From NCBI RefSeq assembly GCF_031085175.1, contig NZ_JAVHUY010000007.1, forward strand, positions 62,001 to 126,000: 64,000 nt of DNA, read 5' to 3'. This document shows positions 1-7,309 of the stretch, one piece after another; position 1 is the first letter of the stretch, and the number at the start of each line of letters is the position of its first letter. Source of the DNA: Phytohabitans maris. GTDB lineage: Bacteria; Actinomycetota; Actinomycetes; Mycobacteriales; Micromonosporaceae. The notes under the pieces are model-generated. The model searched no databases. It saw only the letters and a program-made list of their open reading frames with translations, and was not told where the DNA came from. A program made the position numbers and the translations under genes.

Positions 1-370
1 CGGTCATATCGAGCACCGCCCGCACGACCGGCCGAGATGCCCCCGTTTCGGCGGCCACCGTCCGCTCACTGGCACCCTCGGCGTACCGGCGGGCGATATC
101 GGCGATCTCGTCCGGCGACAGCCCACCCGGCAACCGCGGCTGCCCCGCGCCGGGCGGATGCACACCGAGCTGATCGAACTGATGCTGCAGGGTCGCCGAC
201 GGGGTCCCGGTCTCGGTGGCGAGCTGGCCTATCGAAGCGCCGGCCCTGCGGCGAGCAACAAGATCGGCCAGCAGCTCATCGGGCCACTCACGGCGGTACC
301 CGCGACCGCCCGTGCGCGTCTGGGGCAATGGTCGGCCGTCTGCATCACGCGGTAAGGGTGGCCCGGTCAT
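1..370 (-). CDS. Helix-turn-helix DNA-binding protein, 3' end outside window
   Basis: An open frame starts at the ATG at 370 and runs off the left edge (123 codons seen). Two similar helix-turn-helix units are visible, one around DELLADLVARRRAGAS..IGQLA and one around DEIADIARRYAEGAS..RTVA, each followed by a recognition-helix-like stretch. This arrangement is typical of small actinobacterial DNA-binding proteins and of resolvase- or transposase-type HTH repeats. The start overlaps the stop of the upstream membrane-protein gene by ATGA, so the two are probably translated together. The role is unknown; a plasmid or island regulator is a reasonable guess. Confidence 0.55.
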   Translation of the reverse strand, partial: MTGPPLPRDADGRPLPQTRTGGRGYRREWPDELLADLVARRRAGASIGQLATETGTPSATLQHQFDQLGVHPPGAGQPRLPGGLSPDEIADIARRYAEGASERTVAAETGASRPVVRAVLDMT

Positions 371-633
371 CGCACTGGCCTCGACAATGGCCGCGAGCAG
401 CTGGCCGGGGCGGGCGCTGCCGGCGGCCGCACGGCTTGTTGCGCGGTCAAGCCACCCGCCGCCACCAGGCAGCCGACCCCAACCGCTTGCCCTACCAGCG
501 ACCCGGTCGCTGCCCTGGCCGCCGCAGGGACCGCAACCACACCCACCCAGCCCAACGGGCTAACAGCCACCGGGACGGACCCCGCGGCCACCAGCAGCCA
601 CACCACTACCCGCCCGGCTCCACCACCGATCAT
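367..633 (-). CDS. Small hydrophobic membrane protein
   Basis: An 88-residue frame starts at the ATG at 633 and ends in an ATGA overlap with the HTH gene. Two or three hydrophobic stretches are visible (about residues 8-25, 28-38 and 44-60), followed by a proline/alanine/arginine-rich tail. The start itself overlaps the stop of a 43-codon frame (GTG at 761) by ATGA. That upstream frame could be a further tiny gene or only a coupling leader. I do not recognise the family. Confidence 0.45.
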   Translation of the reverse strand: MIGGGAGRVVVWLLVAAGSVPVAVSPLGWVGVVAVPAAARAATGSLVGQAVGVGCLVAAGGLTAQQAVRPPAAPAPASCSRPLSRPVR

Positions 634-732
634 CGGCCACCGCCCCGAACAGCAGGTACCCCGACCCGACCGCCAGCGGCGTGCGCCAGCGGCCCGGCCA
701 GCAGGCGCACGGCTGGTCCAGCCAGGACGCCG

Positions 733-760
733 TGACCGCCACCGCCGACGGTGGCGGTCA
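733..760. terminator. Perfect 12-bp inverted repeat with 4-base loop
   Basis: The arms are TGACCGCCACCG and CGGTGGCGGTCA around the loop CCGA. It sits 110 bases beyond the stop of the protease gene (minus strand) and just before the small membrane-protein gene. GC-rich hairpins without a T-run are common actinobacterial terminators; a palindromic operator is the alternative. Confidence 0.5.
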
Positions 761-869
761 CGGCGGACCGCCGATCCGGGCGCGGATGTCCCCACCGGCT
801 CCGGGAACCGGCACACCCCGTCGCATGCTGGCCGGCGGCGTCGGTGTTCGCGATGTTCGCGGGCCCGGC

Positions 870-2426
870 TCACTCGAATCCCCCGTCCGGGCTCGACTGC
901 CGGCCGGCTGGTGGTCGGCACGGGTCGGGGTCGGCTGGTGTGGGGGCGCAGGCGATTCGGATGATCCAGGCCCGGTAGTGCGGGTTGGTCAGGTCGGTGG
1001 CCGCTACGGCGGGGACGGCTCGTTCGCAGCGCGGGACCAACCCGTAGGCGTGGCTCATCACACCGACCAGCTGCCACCGCCCGTCGATCTTCTGCAACAC
1101 CGGCGAACCCGAGTCACCACCACACGTCGCCTGCCTGTCGAACTGGACACACAACTCACCGTCGGTGATCCAGACCGCCGCGCACCGCTGCGCGGGGGCG
1201 GTCACGCCATCGAGCTCGTGCAGCACCTGCGCTGGTGGCTCGGCCCCGTCCGGCAGCACCGCACACCGGTCGTCGACCTGGACACCCCAGCCGACCACCC
1301 GGGTAGAGACCGCCATACCCGCGTGTGAGGCCAGCGGGAACGGCGTCACATCCGCCACCGCGGTGGCCAGCCGCAGCAGGGCCAGGTCCGCGTGCGGCTG
1401 CGGCGGACGCAGCGCGTCGCCGTCCCAGCCGGGGAACACCTCCACCCCCGCCACCGCGCTGACCTGCCCACCGCTACGCCAGCTCGCGGAGCCGATCCGC
1501 ACCCGCATCCGGGTGTGGTCCTCCAGGCTGCCGTCCGGGTTGGTGACACAGTGCGCCACCGTGACCACATACGTTGGTGAGACCAGGTTGGCGCCGCAGG
1601 CATGCCGGTCGCCGTCCGGTTTGGCCTTGATCAAGCTCGCCACCGCCGGGCAGCTTTGCGTCGCCGTCCTCGACGGCATCCGCGTCACCAACGCCGAGGC
1701 CGGCGGGTCCGGCACCCCCTCCGGCATGGGCGGGGAGCCGCACGCCGTCATCGCCAGCACGAGCACGACAACGGCGATCACCGGCAGCATCCGGCCGGCC
1801 CGACCCAGCCACCGCGGCAGTGTCCGCCTCCCCCACACGGCAACCGCCGCGAAGAGCCACCCGACCACACTCAAGCAGAGCCCGGCGTGACCGTGACCCG
1901 GGGCCGGCGGGGACTCTGCCGCCTCACCGACCGGCCGGGTGCCGTCGCCGGCCGGTCGCCTGCGCCGCCACACGCCACCACGCCCCGGACCGTCGGTGAA
2001 CACCTCGTTGCCTTGTCGTCCGTGTCGATCGCCGCGACTGCCGTACGAGACCACCCTTTCCCGCACCTGTCGCGGGCTGGCCTGCAGGCTGGTCGCGACA
2101 AAGCCGGCCAACAGGTCTTCGGGGGTGGCCAGGCACCCGCAAGGGGTGCCCGGCCACAGCCCGGCCCGCGTGGTGGGGCGGTCCCGGGCCCACCGCCGAG
2201 CCGCACGTCGCCTCCCGCACACACCACCCCAACGCTCGACCGTGGCGTGCAGGGCCAACAGCCGCAAAGTGGTGAGCAGGACGGCGGCGGCGGTCGCTGA
2301 GCCGCCGGACAGGGCCCCGAACGGGCTGTGCGACAAGGCGGCGGCGCGCGGCGGCGCGGCCAGCGCCGCCACATCCGGCTCACGGTTGCCGGTTTCCACA
2401 CCATCCGTGCTAGGGGTTCGGGTCAT
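870..2426 (-). CDS. Membrane-anchored trypsin-like serine protease
   Basis: The C-terminal half is a chymotrypsin-fold protease. With the start at the ATG at 2426 (518 residues), the triad is H292 in TVAHC, D347 in HADLALLRL and S439 in TCGGDSGSP. A hydrophobic stretch ending in the lipobox-like AMTAC (residues 225-229) precedes the catalytic domain, so the protease should act outside the membrane. The ATG at 2426 gives a 200-residue N-terminal region of unknown family with one hydrophobic segment (about 44-60). A GTG at 1838 would instead give a classical lipoprotein of about 322 residues. The frame is continuous with high third-position GC throughout, so either a fusion or the late start is possible. 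Confidence 0.7.
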   Translation of the reverse strand: MTRTPSTDGVETGNREPDVAALAAPPRAAALSHSPFGALSGGSATAAAVLLTTLRLLALHATVERWGGVCGRRRAARRWARDRPTTRAGLWPGTPCGCLATPEDLLAGFVATSLQASPRQVRERVVSYGSRGDRHGRQGNEVFTDGPGRGGVWRRRRPAGDGTRPVGEAAESPPAPGHGHAGLCLSVVGWLFAAVAVWGRRTLPRWLGRAGRMLPVIAVVVLVLAMTACGSPPMPEGVPDPPASALVTRMPSRTATQSCPAVASLIKAKPDGDRHACGANLVSPTYVVTVAHCVTNPDGSLEDHTRMRVRIGSASWRSGGQVSAVAGVEVFPGWDGDALRPPQPHADLALLRLATAVADVTPFPLASHAGMAVSTRVVGWGVQVDDRCAVLPDGAEPPAQVLHELDGVTAPAQRCAAVWITDGELCVQFDRQATCGGDSGSPVLQKIDGRWQLVGVMSHAYGLVPRCERAVPAVAATDLTNPHYRAWIIRIACAPTPADPDPCRPPAGRQSSPDGGFE

Positions 2427-2561
2427 CGTCACACGTCCAGACACCAGTCGAGAAAGGGATAGGAACGGGTTTCGGCAGTGGGCCGGACACCCGCGGGGGC
2501 GGGATACAGGCGGGCGCCCGGCCGTAGGTCCGGCCCGCAAGGCAGGCCGGCGCAACGGCAG

Positions 2562-2855
2562 TCAGATACGAGGACTGCCGCCACGCGCCGCGTAGGTTTC
2601 GCCAGGCTCTGCCCGCTCTGAAAGAACCCGGCGGACGGCGTTGGCCAACACGGACTCGTCCGAGTCGATCACCTCGGCCTGCGGCAGCTCGCTCAGATCA
2701 GGGATTCCCCGCGGCCGCGCCGCCGGCGGCGCCGGACTGTCCGGTATCGCCTCGGGCCGTTGGCCATTGTCAGTCGTTGTAGAAGACCTGGTCGCCGCCG
2801 GCCTGGTGCACGCCCGGCGTGGTGCCGCGATGCACCTCCACCGTGCCGTCCCCAC
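2562..2855 (-). CDS. Small PDLS...PGE-Y-AA-R-G protein (RiPP-precursor-like paralogue 1)
   Basis: The convincing part runs from about 2777 to the stop: a proline/alanine linker, then PDLSELP, an acidic helix with VLANAVRRVL, and the tail EPGETYAARGGSPRI. Two further proteins in the window (9496-9945 and 10086-10268) share the same layout. It resembles precursors of the FxSxx-COOH class of radical-SAM-modified peptides, which have a similar PDL..L..L....VL..A.RR.L helix before an AAF-x-S core; that relation is from memory. No ATG lies at the natural start next to the upstream gene's stop; the only standard start found in frame is the GTG at 2855. The start is unresolved. Confidence 0.5.
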   Translation of the reverse strand: MGTARWRCIAAPRRACTRPAATRSSTTTDNGQRPEAIPDSPAPPAARPRGIPDLSELPQAEVIDSDESVLANAVRRVLSERAEPGETYAARGGSPRI

Positions 2856-2949
2856 CGGCGCGGCCGGTCTTCGTGTGCGTCCTGCCCGACCGGTCGGTGG
2901 CGGACATGGTCACGTTCGGCTTGTCGTTGTTGTCCTTGTCCTTACCCAT
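2770..2949 (-). CDS. Small hydrophilic MGKD protein 1
   Basis: A 59-residue protein starts at the ATG at 2949, 7 bases after a good AGGGAGAG ribosome binding site. The N-terminus is MGKDKDNNDKPNVT; the rest is charged and glycine/threonine-rich with no hydrophobic segment. It overlaps the 5' part of the PDLS/PGE peptide gene downstream. The protein at 3147-3284 also starts MGKD and is similarly hydrophilic. Family and function are unknown. Confidence 0.5.
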   Translation of the reverse strand: MGKDKDNNDKPNVTMSATDRSGRTHTKTGRAGGDGTVEVHRGTTPGVHQAGGDQVFYND

Positions 2950-3146
2950 CAAAACTCTCCCTACAGCTCGGTTGGACGGTCACACTCAACGGCGCCGCAT
3001 ACCAATCGCCGGCTCGGTAGCCGGTTCACCGGCAACGGCAGTTGCTCGGGCAGGCGGCCAGGCCCGCCCGGACGGTGACGAGGCGGTCGTCGTTGCTGTC
3101 CGCCTCCGCCAGACCGACGCAACAAACAGCCCCGCATCGCTCGCCG

Positions 3147-3284
3147 CTACTTTTTGTCGCGGGTCTGCTCGATGACCTTCTCGGCGTCCTTGTGCGCGGT
3201 CTGCTGTGCCCGGTGCTGGCTCCATTCGGTGTGCTTCTTGGCAATCGGGTTGTCGCCCGCCTGCTTACCGCTGTCCTTGCCCAT
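3147..3284 (-). CDS. Small hydrophilic MGKD protein 2
   Basis: A 45-residue, lysine- and glutamine-rich protein (MGKDSGKQAGDNP...EQTRDKK) starts at the ATG at 3284 behind the strong GGAGAGGA ribosome binding site. It shares its first four residues and general character with the protein at 2770-2949. The C-terminal half (HKDAEKVIEQTRDKK) could form one charged helix. The good ribosome binding site is the main evidence that it is translated. Function unknown. Confidence 0.5.
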   Translation of the reverse strand: MGKDSGKQAGDNPIAKKHTEWSQHRAQQTAHKDAEKVIEQTRDKK

Positions 3285-3325
3285 CTCGTGTCCTCTCCTC
3301 AGGGTTGGGAATTGGGGGTTGGGGT

Positions 3326-3379
3326 GCCCCCGCCCAGCCCGGCCCTCGCCTCGGGCCGGCCGGAGTGCTGGGCGGGGGC
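3326..3379. terminator. Strong GC-rich hairpin after the methyltransferase gene
   Basis: Perfect 13-bp arms (GCCCCCGCCCAGC at 3326-3338 and its complement at 3367-3379) enclose a second inverted repeat, CCGGCCC/GGGCCGG. The structure lies about 80 bases beyond the stop of the minus-strand methyltransferase gene, where an intrinsic terminator would be expected. Confidence 0.65.
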
Positions 3380-3459
3380 GGGCGCCCTGGCACGGGCGCC
3401 CCTTCCTGGCCCGGGCGGGCTTCCGAACCGCCGGCCAGGGAAGACCAGCCACCCGGGTT

Positions 3460-4314
3460 CTAGCCGGGCGGGCGGCATCCGCTGGTGGAGTGCATGAGGT
3501 GCCCGGCCAACGCGAACCCCGGATCGTCGCGGGTCAACAGTTCACCAACGCGGTCCAGTTCCTTGACCGTGATGCCGGCGGCCCGCAGCCGGTCCCGAGC
3601 CTGAGCGATCGTGCCGGCCACCAGCCGACACCCCGGCCCGCCAGCCGGCCACACCTGCCCGCACATCTGCGTGCCCACCGTGGTCAGATCCTCGGCCAGC
3701 AGCGCCGGATACACCTGGCCTCCCCAGCTATGGTCGGTGCCGGCCTCGGCGAACACGTTGCTCAACGCCTGCTGCACCCGCACATACAGGGCCGCGTCCT
3801 GTTCGGACACCGACGACACCACCATCTCGACGGCCGGGGTCGTGACCCAGTCCTCGACCAGCAGCCAGCCACCCGGCGCCAGCCGATCCGCCAACCGGGA
3901 CAGGATCCGGCGCCGCTGCGGCAGGTACTGCAGCACCAGACGCACATGGATCAGATCGAAGCCACCCGGCCACCCCGGATACTCCCGGTCACCGGTCAGG
4001 TCGTGCTCGACCACCGCCAGGTTCGCCAGCGCCGGGATGTCACGGACCTGCCGATCGGTGGCCAACACGAAACCGTCCCGGCCCACCCGACCAGCCAGCC
4101 ATACCGCGAACTGGCCACCCACACCGGCCCCGACCTCCCAGCACCGCAAACCCGCCATCGTCTCGCGCGGCTCGCCGAACAAGTCCTTGAGCCGGGCAAC
4201 GCTCCACCCGTCCCACAACTGGCCGAGCAACGCGTGATACCCCACCGCCTGCGGGGCGTGGTTGTCCAACGGGTACGGCATCGCATCCGCGGCGATCACG
4301 TTGCCCCGGCTCAT
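3460..4314 (-). CDS. Class I SAM-dependent methyltransferase
   Basis: A 284-residue protein starts at the ATG at 4314, behind an AAGGTGAG site. The Rossmann-fold SAM pocket is visible: motif I WEVGAGVGGQFAVWLA, an acidic strand end LATDRQ, and the post-I region FDLIHVRLVLQYLPQRRRILSRLADRLAPGGWLLVED. The N-terminus YPLDNHAPQAVGYHALLGQLWD is typical of small-molecule methyltransferases of secondary metabolism. A 96-base tRNA-shaped element (4368-4463) lies just upstream on the same strand, and a strong terminator follows. The substrate is unknown. Modification of one of the nearby small peptides is possible but unsupported. Confidence 0.8.
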   Translation of the reverse strand: MSRGNVIAADAMPYPLDNHAPQAVGYHALLGQLWDGWSVARLKDLFGEPRETMAGLRCWEVGAGVGGQFAVWLAGRVGRDGFVLATDRQVRDIPALANLAVVEHDLTGDREYPGWPGGFDLIHVRLVLQYLPQRRRILSRLADRLAPGGWLLVEDWVTTPAVEMVVSSVSEQDAALYVRVQQALSNVFAEAGTDHSWGGQVYPALLAEDLTTVGTQMCGQVWPAGGPGCRLVAGTIAQARDRLRAAGITVKELDRVGELLTRDDPGFALAGHLMHSTSGCRPPG

Positions 4315-4367
4315 ACCACTCACCTTTTCCTTCACCTCAAACGGATCCTTCTTCTGACGCGGATCGT

Positions 4368-4463
4368 GGTTCCCGGCCGGACTCGAACCGACGCTTTCCA
4401 ACTACCCCGCAGGCACCGTGGTTGCAGGAGCAAGGGTGCGCACCTGACGGTGCGACGGGAACC
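4368..4463 (-). ncRNA. tRNA-like element with 8-bp acceptor stem and canonical T-arm
   Basis: Read on the minus strand, the ends pair perfectly over 8 bp (GGTTCCCG/CGGGAACC) followed by A. A T-arm GTCGG-TTCGAGT-CCGGC sits next to the 3' acceptor strand. A 5- or 6-bp hairpin closed by the tetraloop GTCA occupies the D-arm position. The middle arm is a GCACC/GGTGC stem with a 17-base loop instead of a 7-base anticodon loop, followed by about 20 bases before the T-arm. CCA is not encoded. The 8-bp acceptor and long D-stem recall tRNA-Sec or allo-tRNA architecture, but no UCA anticodon is visible. It may be a decayed tRNA, an unusual tRNA, or a structured leader of the methyltransferase mRNA. Confidence 0.45.
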
Positions 4464-4498
4464 CAGACACCCCCGCCCCACAAGCGGGTGCAGGTCCT

Positions 4499-4744
4499 TC
4501 ACCCCAACCGGACCGCTACCAGCTCGGGCCGGCCCGACCGGACAACCCAGAGATCACCTCGTGCCCTTCGCACACCCCCGGCCGCGCACCTTCTCACCGC
4601 CCCGCCCCGCGGCAGCGCCGTTGTCGCCCCCGCCCACCAGGCCCGTCGTTCGGCGGCAGGCAGAAGCGGACCGAGCCGACGGCCCACCGTCCACACCGTC
4701 CGGTGGGATGGGATCGGGATATCGGTGGGGCCCGGCTCGCTCAT
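4499..4744 (-). CDS. Hypothetical protein, 81 aa
   Basis: This frame starts at the ATG at 4744 with a GGAGCC stretch about 10 bases upstream and ends just before the tRNA-like element. It is arginine- and alanine-rich with no recognisable domain and no convincing membrane segment. Third-position GC is moderately high. It may be a spurious frame; the presence of a start codon with a possible ribosome binding site is the only positive evidence. Confidence 0.3.
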   Translation of the reverse strand: MSEPGPTDIPIPSHRTVWTVGRRLGPLLPAAERRAWWAGATTALPRGGAVRRCAAGGVRRARGDLWVVRSGRPELVAVRLG

Positions 4745-4871
4745 CGGACAACAGGCTCCGTCGCTAGTAGTCGCTAGTCGCTGGTAACGCTGGTGGTTGC
4801 TGGCTGGGCGGCTGGGCGTTTGCCGGTTGCGCTGTCGTGGTCTTCGATGCTGGTCACCTACACAGGTCCGA

Positions 4872-5023
4872 ACGGGATTCGGTAATGCGCGTGGAAGCCG
4901 GCCGGGCAGGGGGTATCTGTCGACCTATCCCCACTGGGTCTCGGCTACGAGGCCGCCGAGCAGGCGTATCCCTTGGCTATCCGCATTGGGTCTCGGCTAC
5001 GAAGCCGCCGAGCAGGCGTATCC
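4872..5023 (-). CRISPR. Candidate minimal CRISPR-like array: two 52-bp-period repeats plus a degenerate third
   Basis: Two near-identical copies lie at about 4934-4971 and 4986-5023 (minus-strand unit starts GGATACGCCTGCTCGGCGGC and ends TAGCCGAGACCCA, about 37 bases). They are separated by about 15 bases. A diverged copy occupies about 4872-4918. Each unit can form the hairpin CTCGGC-loop-GCCGAG near its 3' end, as type V repeats do. The array begins about 100 bases past the stop of the Cas12m-like gene, in the same orientation, and degenerates at the far end as CRISPR arrays often do. Against this, the two inter-repeat segments resemble each other over about 10 bases, so a plain tandem duplication is a serious alternative. 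Confidence 0.35.
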
Positions 5024-5121
5024 GCTGTTGGTACATCAAGGCCCACGGTTCGGGCCGCTGGGTGGGCGTTGGTGTGGTCCGGGGGCGTGCTGTGGTGGTT
5101 CGACGTGGCCGGTTGGGGTGT

Positions 5122-6942
5122 TCATTGGTGCTCCTGGGCAGCGGCGGGTTGGGGGAGTTGGTGGTGGCGGTCGAGCATGATCCAGGCGGCGTTGTGGTCC
5201 TGGTCGTATGGCAGGTGGCAGTGCGGGCAGGTGACCACCGCCGCTGCCGCGTACCGGGGATGTGCTGGTGCGGTGTGTCCACACGCCCGGTGGGTTCGGG
5301 TGAGCCCGGCGCGTGAGACGGTGTGGACGGCCACCCCTCGCCGTCGCGCCGCCGTGGTCAGGGCGTGTCTGAGCCGGCCGGGCGCGACCAGCTGCGCGCG
5401 GGCCCGGGCTTTGGCGGCGGCGATCCCGGGCAACATCGGATCGTCGATAGTGTCGCTGCGGCGGAGCGTTTTCAGGTCGGTGTCGTCCAGGACCAGGACC
5501 GCGGTGTGGGCGGTCAGCCAGGCGGCGGCCCGACGCCACATCTCGTCCCGCCGGCCGCTGGTTTGGTGACGTTCGTTGGCCTCCCAGGTCCACAGGTGCT
5601 TGTCCCGCACCCGCCACGCCTCCAGCAAGGCGGCCATCTCGCCGCCGCCGGCCGGTGGTGTGGTTCGCCAGCCGATCGCCAGGGCGGCCAGCCGGGCCGT
5701 CGACCTCCACCGGCGTACCTGCTCACCGGTCAGCACGGCGTCGTCGTCTGTGGGGTCGGGTTGGGGATGGGAGTCGAGCCAGCCGGCCAGCTTGTCCCGG
5801 ACCGGGTCGAAGGCCTGGTCACGGGTGGAGCGCAACGCGGCCGGCCGGGCCGCGACGTCCACCGTCCGGGCCGGTACCACCAACTCCCCCCACCGACCCC
5901 CGTCATGGACGACCACCACCTCGGCCAGGTGCTGCGGTGGCGGGGGCAGCGGATGCGGGCTGGCCCACACCGCGACCCGGACCGAGCCGTCCGCCCGGCC
6001 GCGCCAGCCCAGATGGACCGCCACCGGCGGCCGCGGCGGCGCTGCCGGCGGGTCGGGCACCTTCACCGTCACACACAACGCCGCCCGCGTTGTGCCGGCC
6101 AGGCGCCGCACGACCAGCTCGGCCGCGCACACGTCCGCGTCTGCCGGCATCATCCGGTGCACCACCACCGGCAGCGTCACCATTGCGCTACCGCCGACCG
6201 CGATGCTCACCTGCCCGGTGCGGCCGACCGCGCGGCGCTCACCTCGCGGCAACCCGTCGAAGGCGGCCGGCTCCATCCACGGCGTGAGCCGCATGACGTT
6301 ACGCCACTTACCGGCCCCGGAGGCCAGCACAGCAGGTGTGCGGGTCGGGTCCCCCGCCGCTCGTTTCAGCTGCACCGCCACCAGCCCACCCCCGTCGAGC
6401 CGGTGCCGGTGCAACCGCGCCGGCTGACCGCTGCTACGGCGCCGCGCCACCAGCCGCACCGCAACGTGATGCCGTTTCTCCACCGTGTTGTAGGTGGCCC
6501 AGTACAGGCCCCGGGCGGCGAACGAGCGCCGGCACGCCTTGACCGCCTCCACATGCTCGGCCTTCAACTGCGCGAACCGCGGTGCCAAACCCGGATACGC
6601 GGCACCGGCCGCCCGTTTCCGCACAGCGCGGGCAGCGGCCAAACCGGCCCGCGCCGCCCGCACCGCCTGCGCGGCTTCCGCCGCGGTGTGCTGGTCCTGG
6701 AACCGTTCCCGCTTCGCCCGCGCGACCACCTGCTGAAGGCGGTCATCCGCGGCGGTCACCTCCCGGTCAGCGTGCGCCCACCCCGGATCGCTCGCCCACA
6801 CCCCGTTCCTGGCCCGCTCCAGCTCCTCCTCCAACTCGACCAAAGCGTTACCGAACCGGTGCGCCATCCGGATCTGCTCCCACAACACCTCCGGCAGCTC
6901 CACGTGGCCGCGAAGCCCGTACCGGTACACCACCGTCCCCAT
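5122..6942 (-). CDS. cas12m: Cas12m-like (type V-M) RNA-guided DNA-binding effector
   Basis: A 606-residue protein, close to the roughly 600 residues of known Cas12m. Family-like stretches include LPEVLWEQIRMAHRF near the N-terminus, LYWATYNTVEKRHHVAVRL (147-165), VAVQLKRAAGDPTRTPAVLA (188-207) and LPVVVHRMMPADADVCAAEL (257-276). These match what I remember of the mycobacterial Cas12m2 protein. RuvC-I reads VAVHLGW with H310 where nucleases have Asp, RuvC-II is VLDDTDL (D486/D487), the zinc finger uses C554, H556, C572 and C575, and RuvC-III is DQDHNAA (580-586). Cas12m is known to bind DNA and block transcription without cutting, and H310 fits that. The start is the ATG at 6942, aligned to the family N-terminus. 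A short repeat array follows the stop; no adaptation genes are present. A TnpB-derived repressor is the alternative. Confidence 0.85.
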   Translation of the reverse strand: MGTVVYRYGLRGHVELPEVLWEQIRMAHRFGNALVELEEELERARNGVWASDPGWAHADREVTAADDRLQQVVARAKRERFQDQHTAAEAAQAVRAARAGLAAARAVRKRAAGAAYPGLAPRFAQLKAEHVEAVKACRRSFAARGLYWATYNTVEKRHHVAVRLVARRRSSGQPARLHRHRLDGGGLVAVQLKRAAGDPTRTPAVLASGAGKWRNVMRLTPWMEPAAFDGLPRGERRAVGRTGQVSIAVGGSAMVTLPVVVHRMMPADADVCAAELVVRRLAGTTRAALCVTVKVPDPPAAPPRPPVAVHLGWRGRADGSVRVAVWASPHPLPPPPQHLAEVVVVHDGGRWGELVVPARTVDVAARPAALRSTRDQAFDPVRDKLAGWLDSHPQPDPTDDDAVLTGEQVRRWRSTARLAALAIGWRTTPPAGGGEMAALLEAWRVRDKHLWTWEANERHQTSGRRDEMWRRAAAWLTAHTAVLVLDDTDLKTLRRSDTIDDPMLPGIAAAKARARAQLVAPGRLRHALTTAARRRGVAVHTVSRAGLTRTHRACGHTAPAHPRYAAAAVVTCPHCHLPYDQDHNAAWIMLDRHHQLPQPAAAQEHQ

Positions 6943-7160
6943 CAACACCCACCCCCGCGAACACGCCACCGCCCGCCACGCGGCCGCGACACCCGCACGC
7001 TCACCGCGGCGCCGCCCCCGCCCCGGTCCGAGGGCGCCTGCCCCCACCTCGAGGCGACGTCGTCACCGCAGACGGCAAGGCCAGCACCGCCCTGGCGTGC
7101 CCGCTGTCCGCGCCGTCGTCCACGCGATGACCGAACCCGGCGATTCCGTGCGGCTGCCAT
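6942..7160 (-). CDS. Short arginine-rich ORF coupled to the cas12m-like gene
   Basis: A 72-residue frame from the ATG at 7160 ends in TGATG exactly at the cas12m start, which would couple the two translationally. It is rich in arginine and glycine with no recognised domain. The purine-rich stretch GAGAGGTGAG lies about 10 bases upstream of the start. The coupling is the only good argument; it may simply be a leader. The rest of 7161-7309 shows no gene. Confidence 0.25.
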   Translation of the reverse strand: MAAARNRRVRSSRGRRRGQRARQGGAGLAVCGDDVASRWGQAPSDRGGGGAAVSVRVSRPRGGRWRVRGGGC

Positions 7161-7309
7161 CGTGGCGTTCTCACCTCTCGATCTCTCCTGAAACACGGCC
7201 AGAACACTCGTCAGGTCAGGTTCGGTTCTGCCCATCGCTGCACCTGTCATCGCGGCAGCTCCGGATCCCGGCAGGCGCCGTCGGCCGGAGCCGCGATCGG
7301 CGCCGCCGG

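Noticed and set aside
733-760. Terminal inverted repeat of an insertion sequence
   Set aside because: The two arms are adjacent (hairpin) rather than flanking a transposase, and no transposase lies nearby.
4368-4463. tRNA-Sec with anticodon UCA
   Set aside because: Acceptor and D-arm fit, but no TCA lies in a 7-base anticodon loop and the middle arm has a 17-base loop, so it is listed only as tRNA-like.
5323-7191. A 622-codon plus-strand frame opposite the cas12m-like gene
   Set aside because: It is P/R/H-rich and has no domain, whereas the minus strand encodes a full family-length effector.
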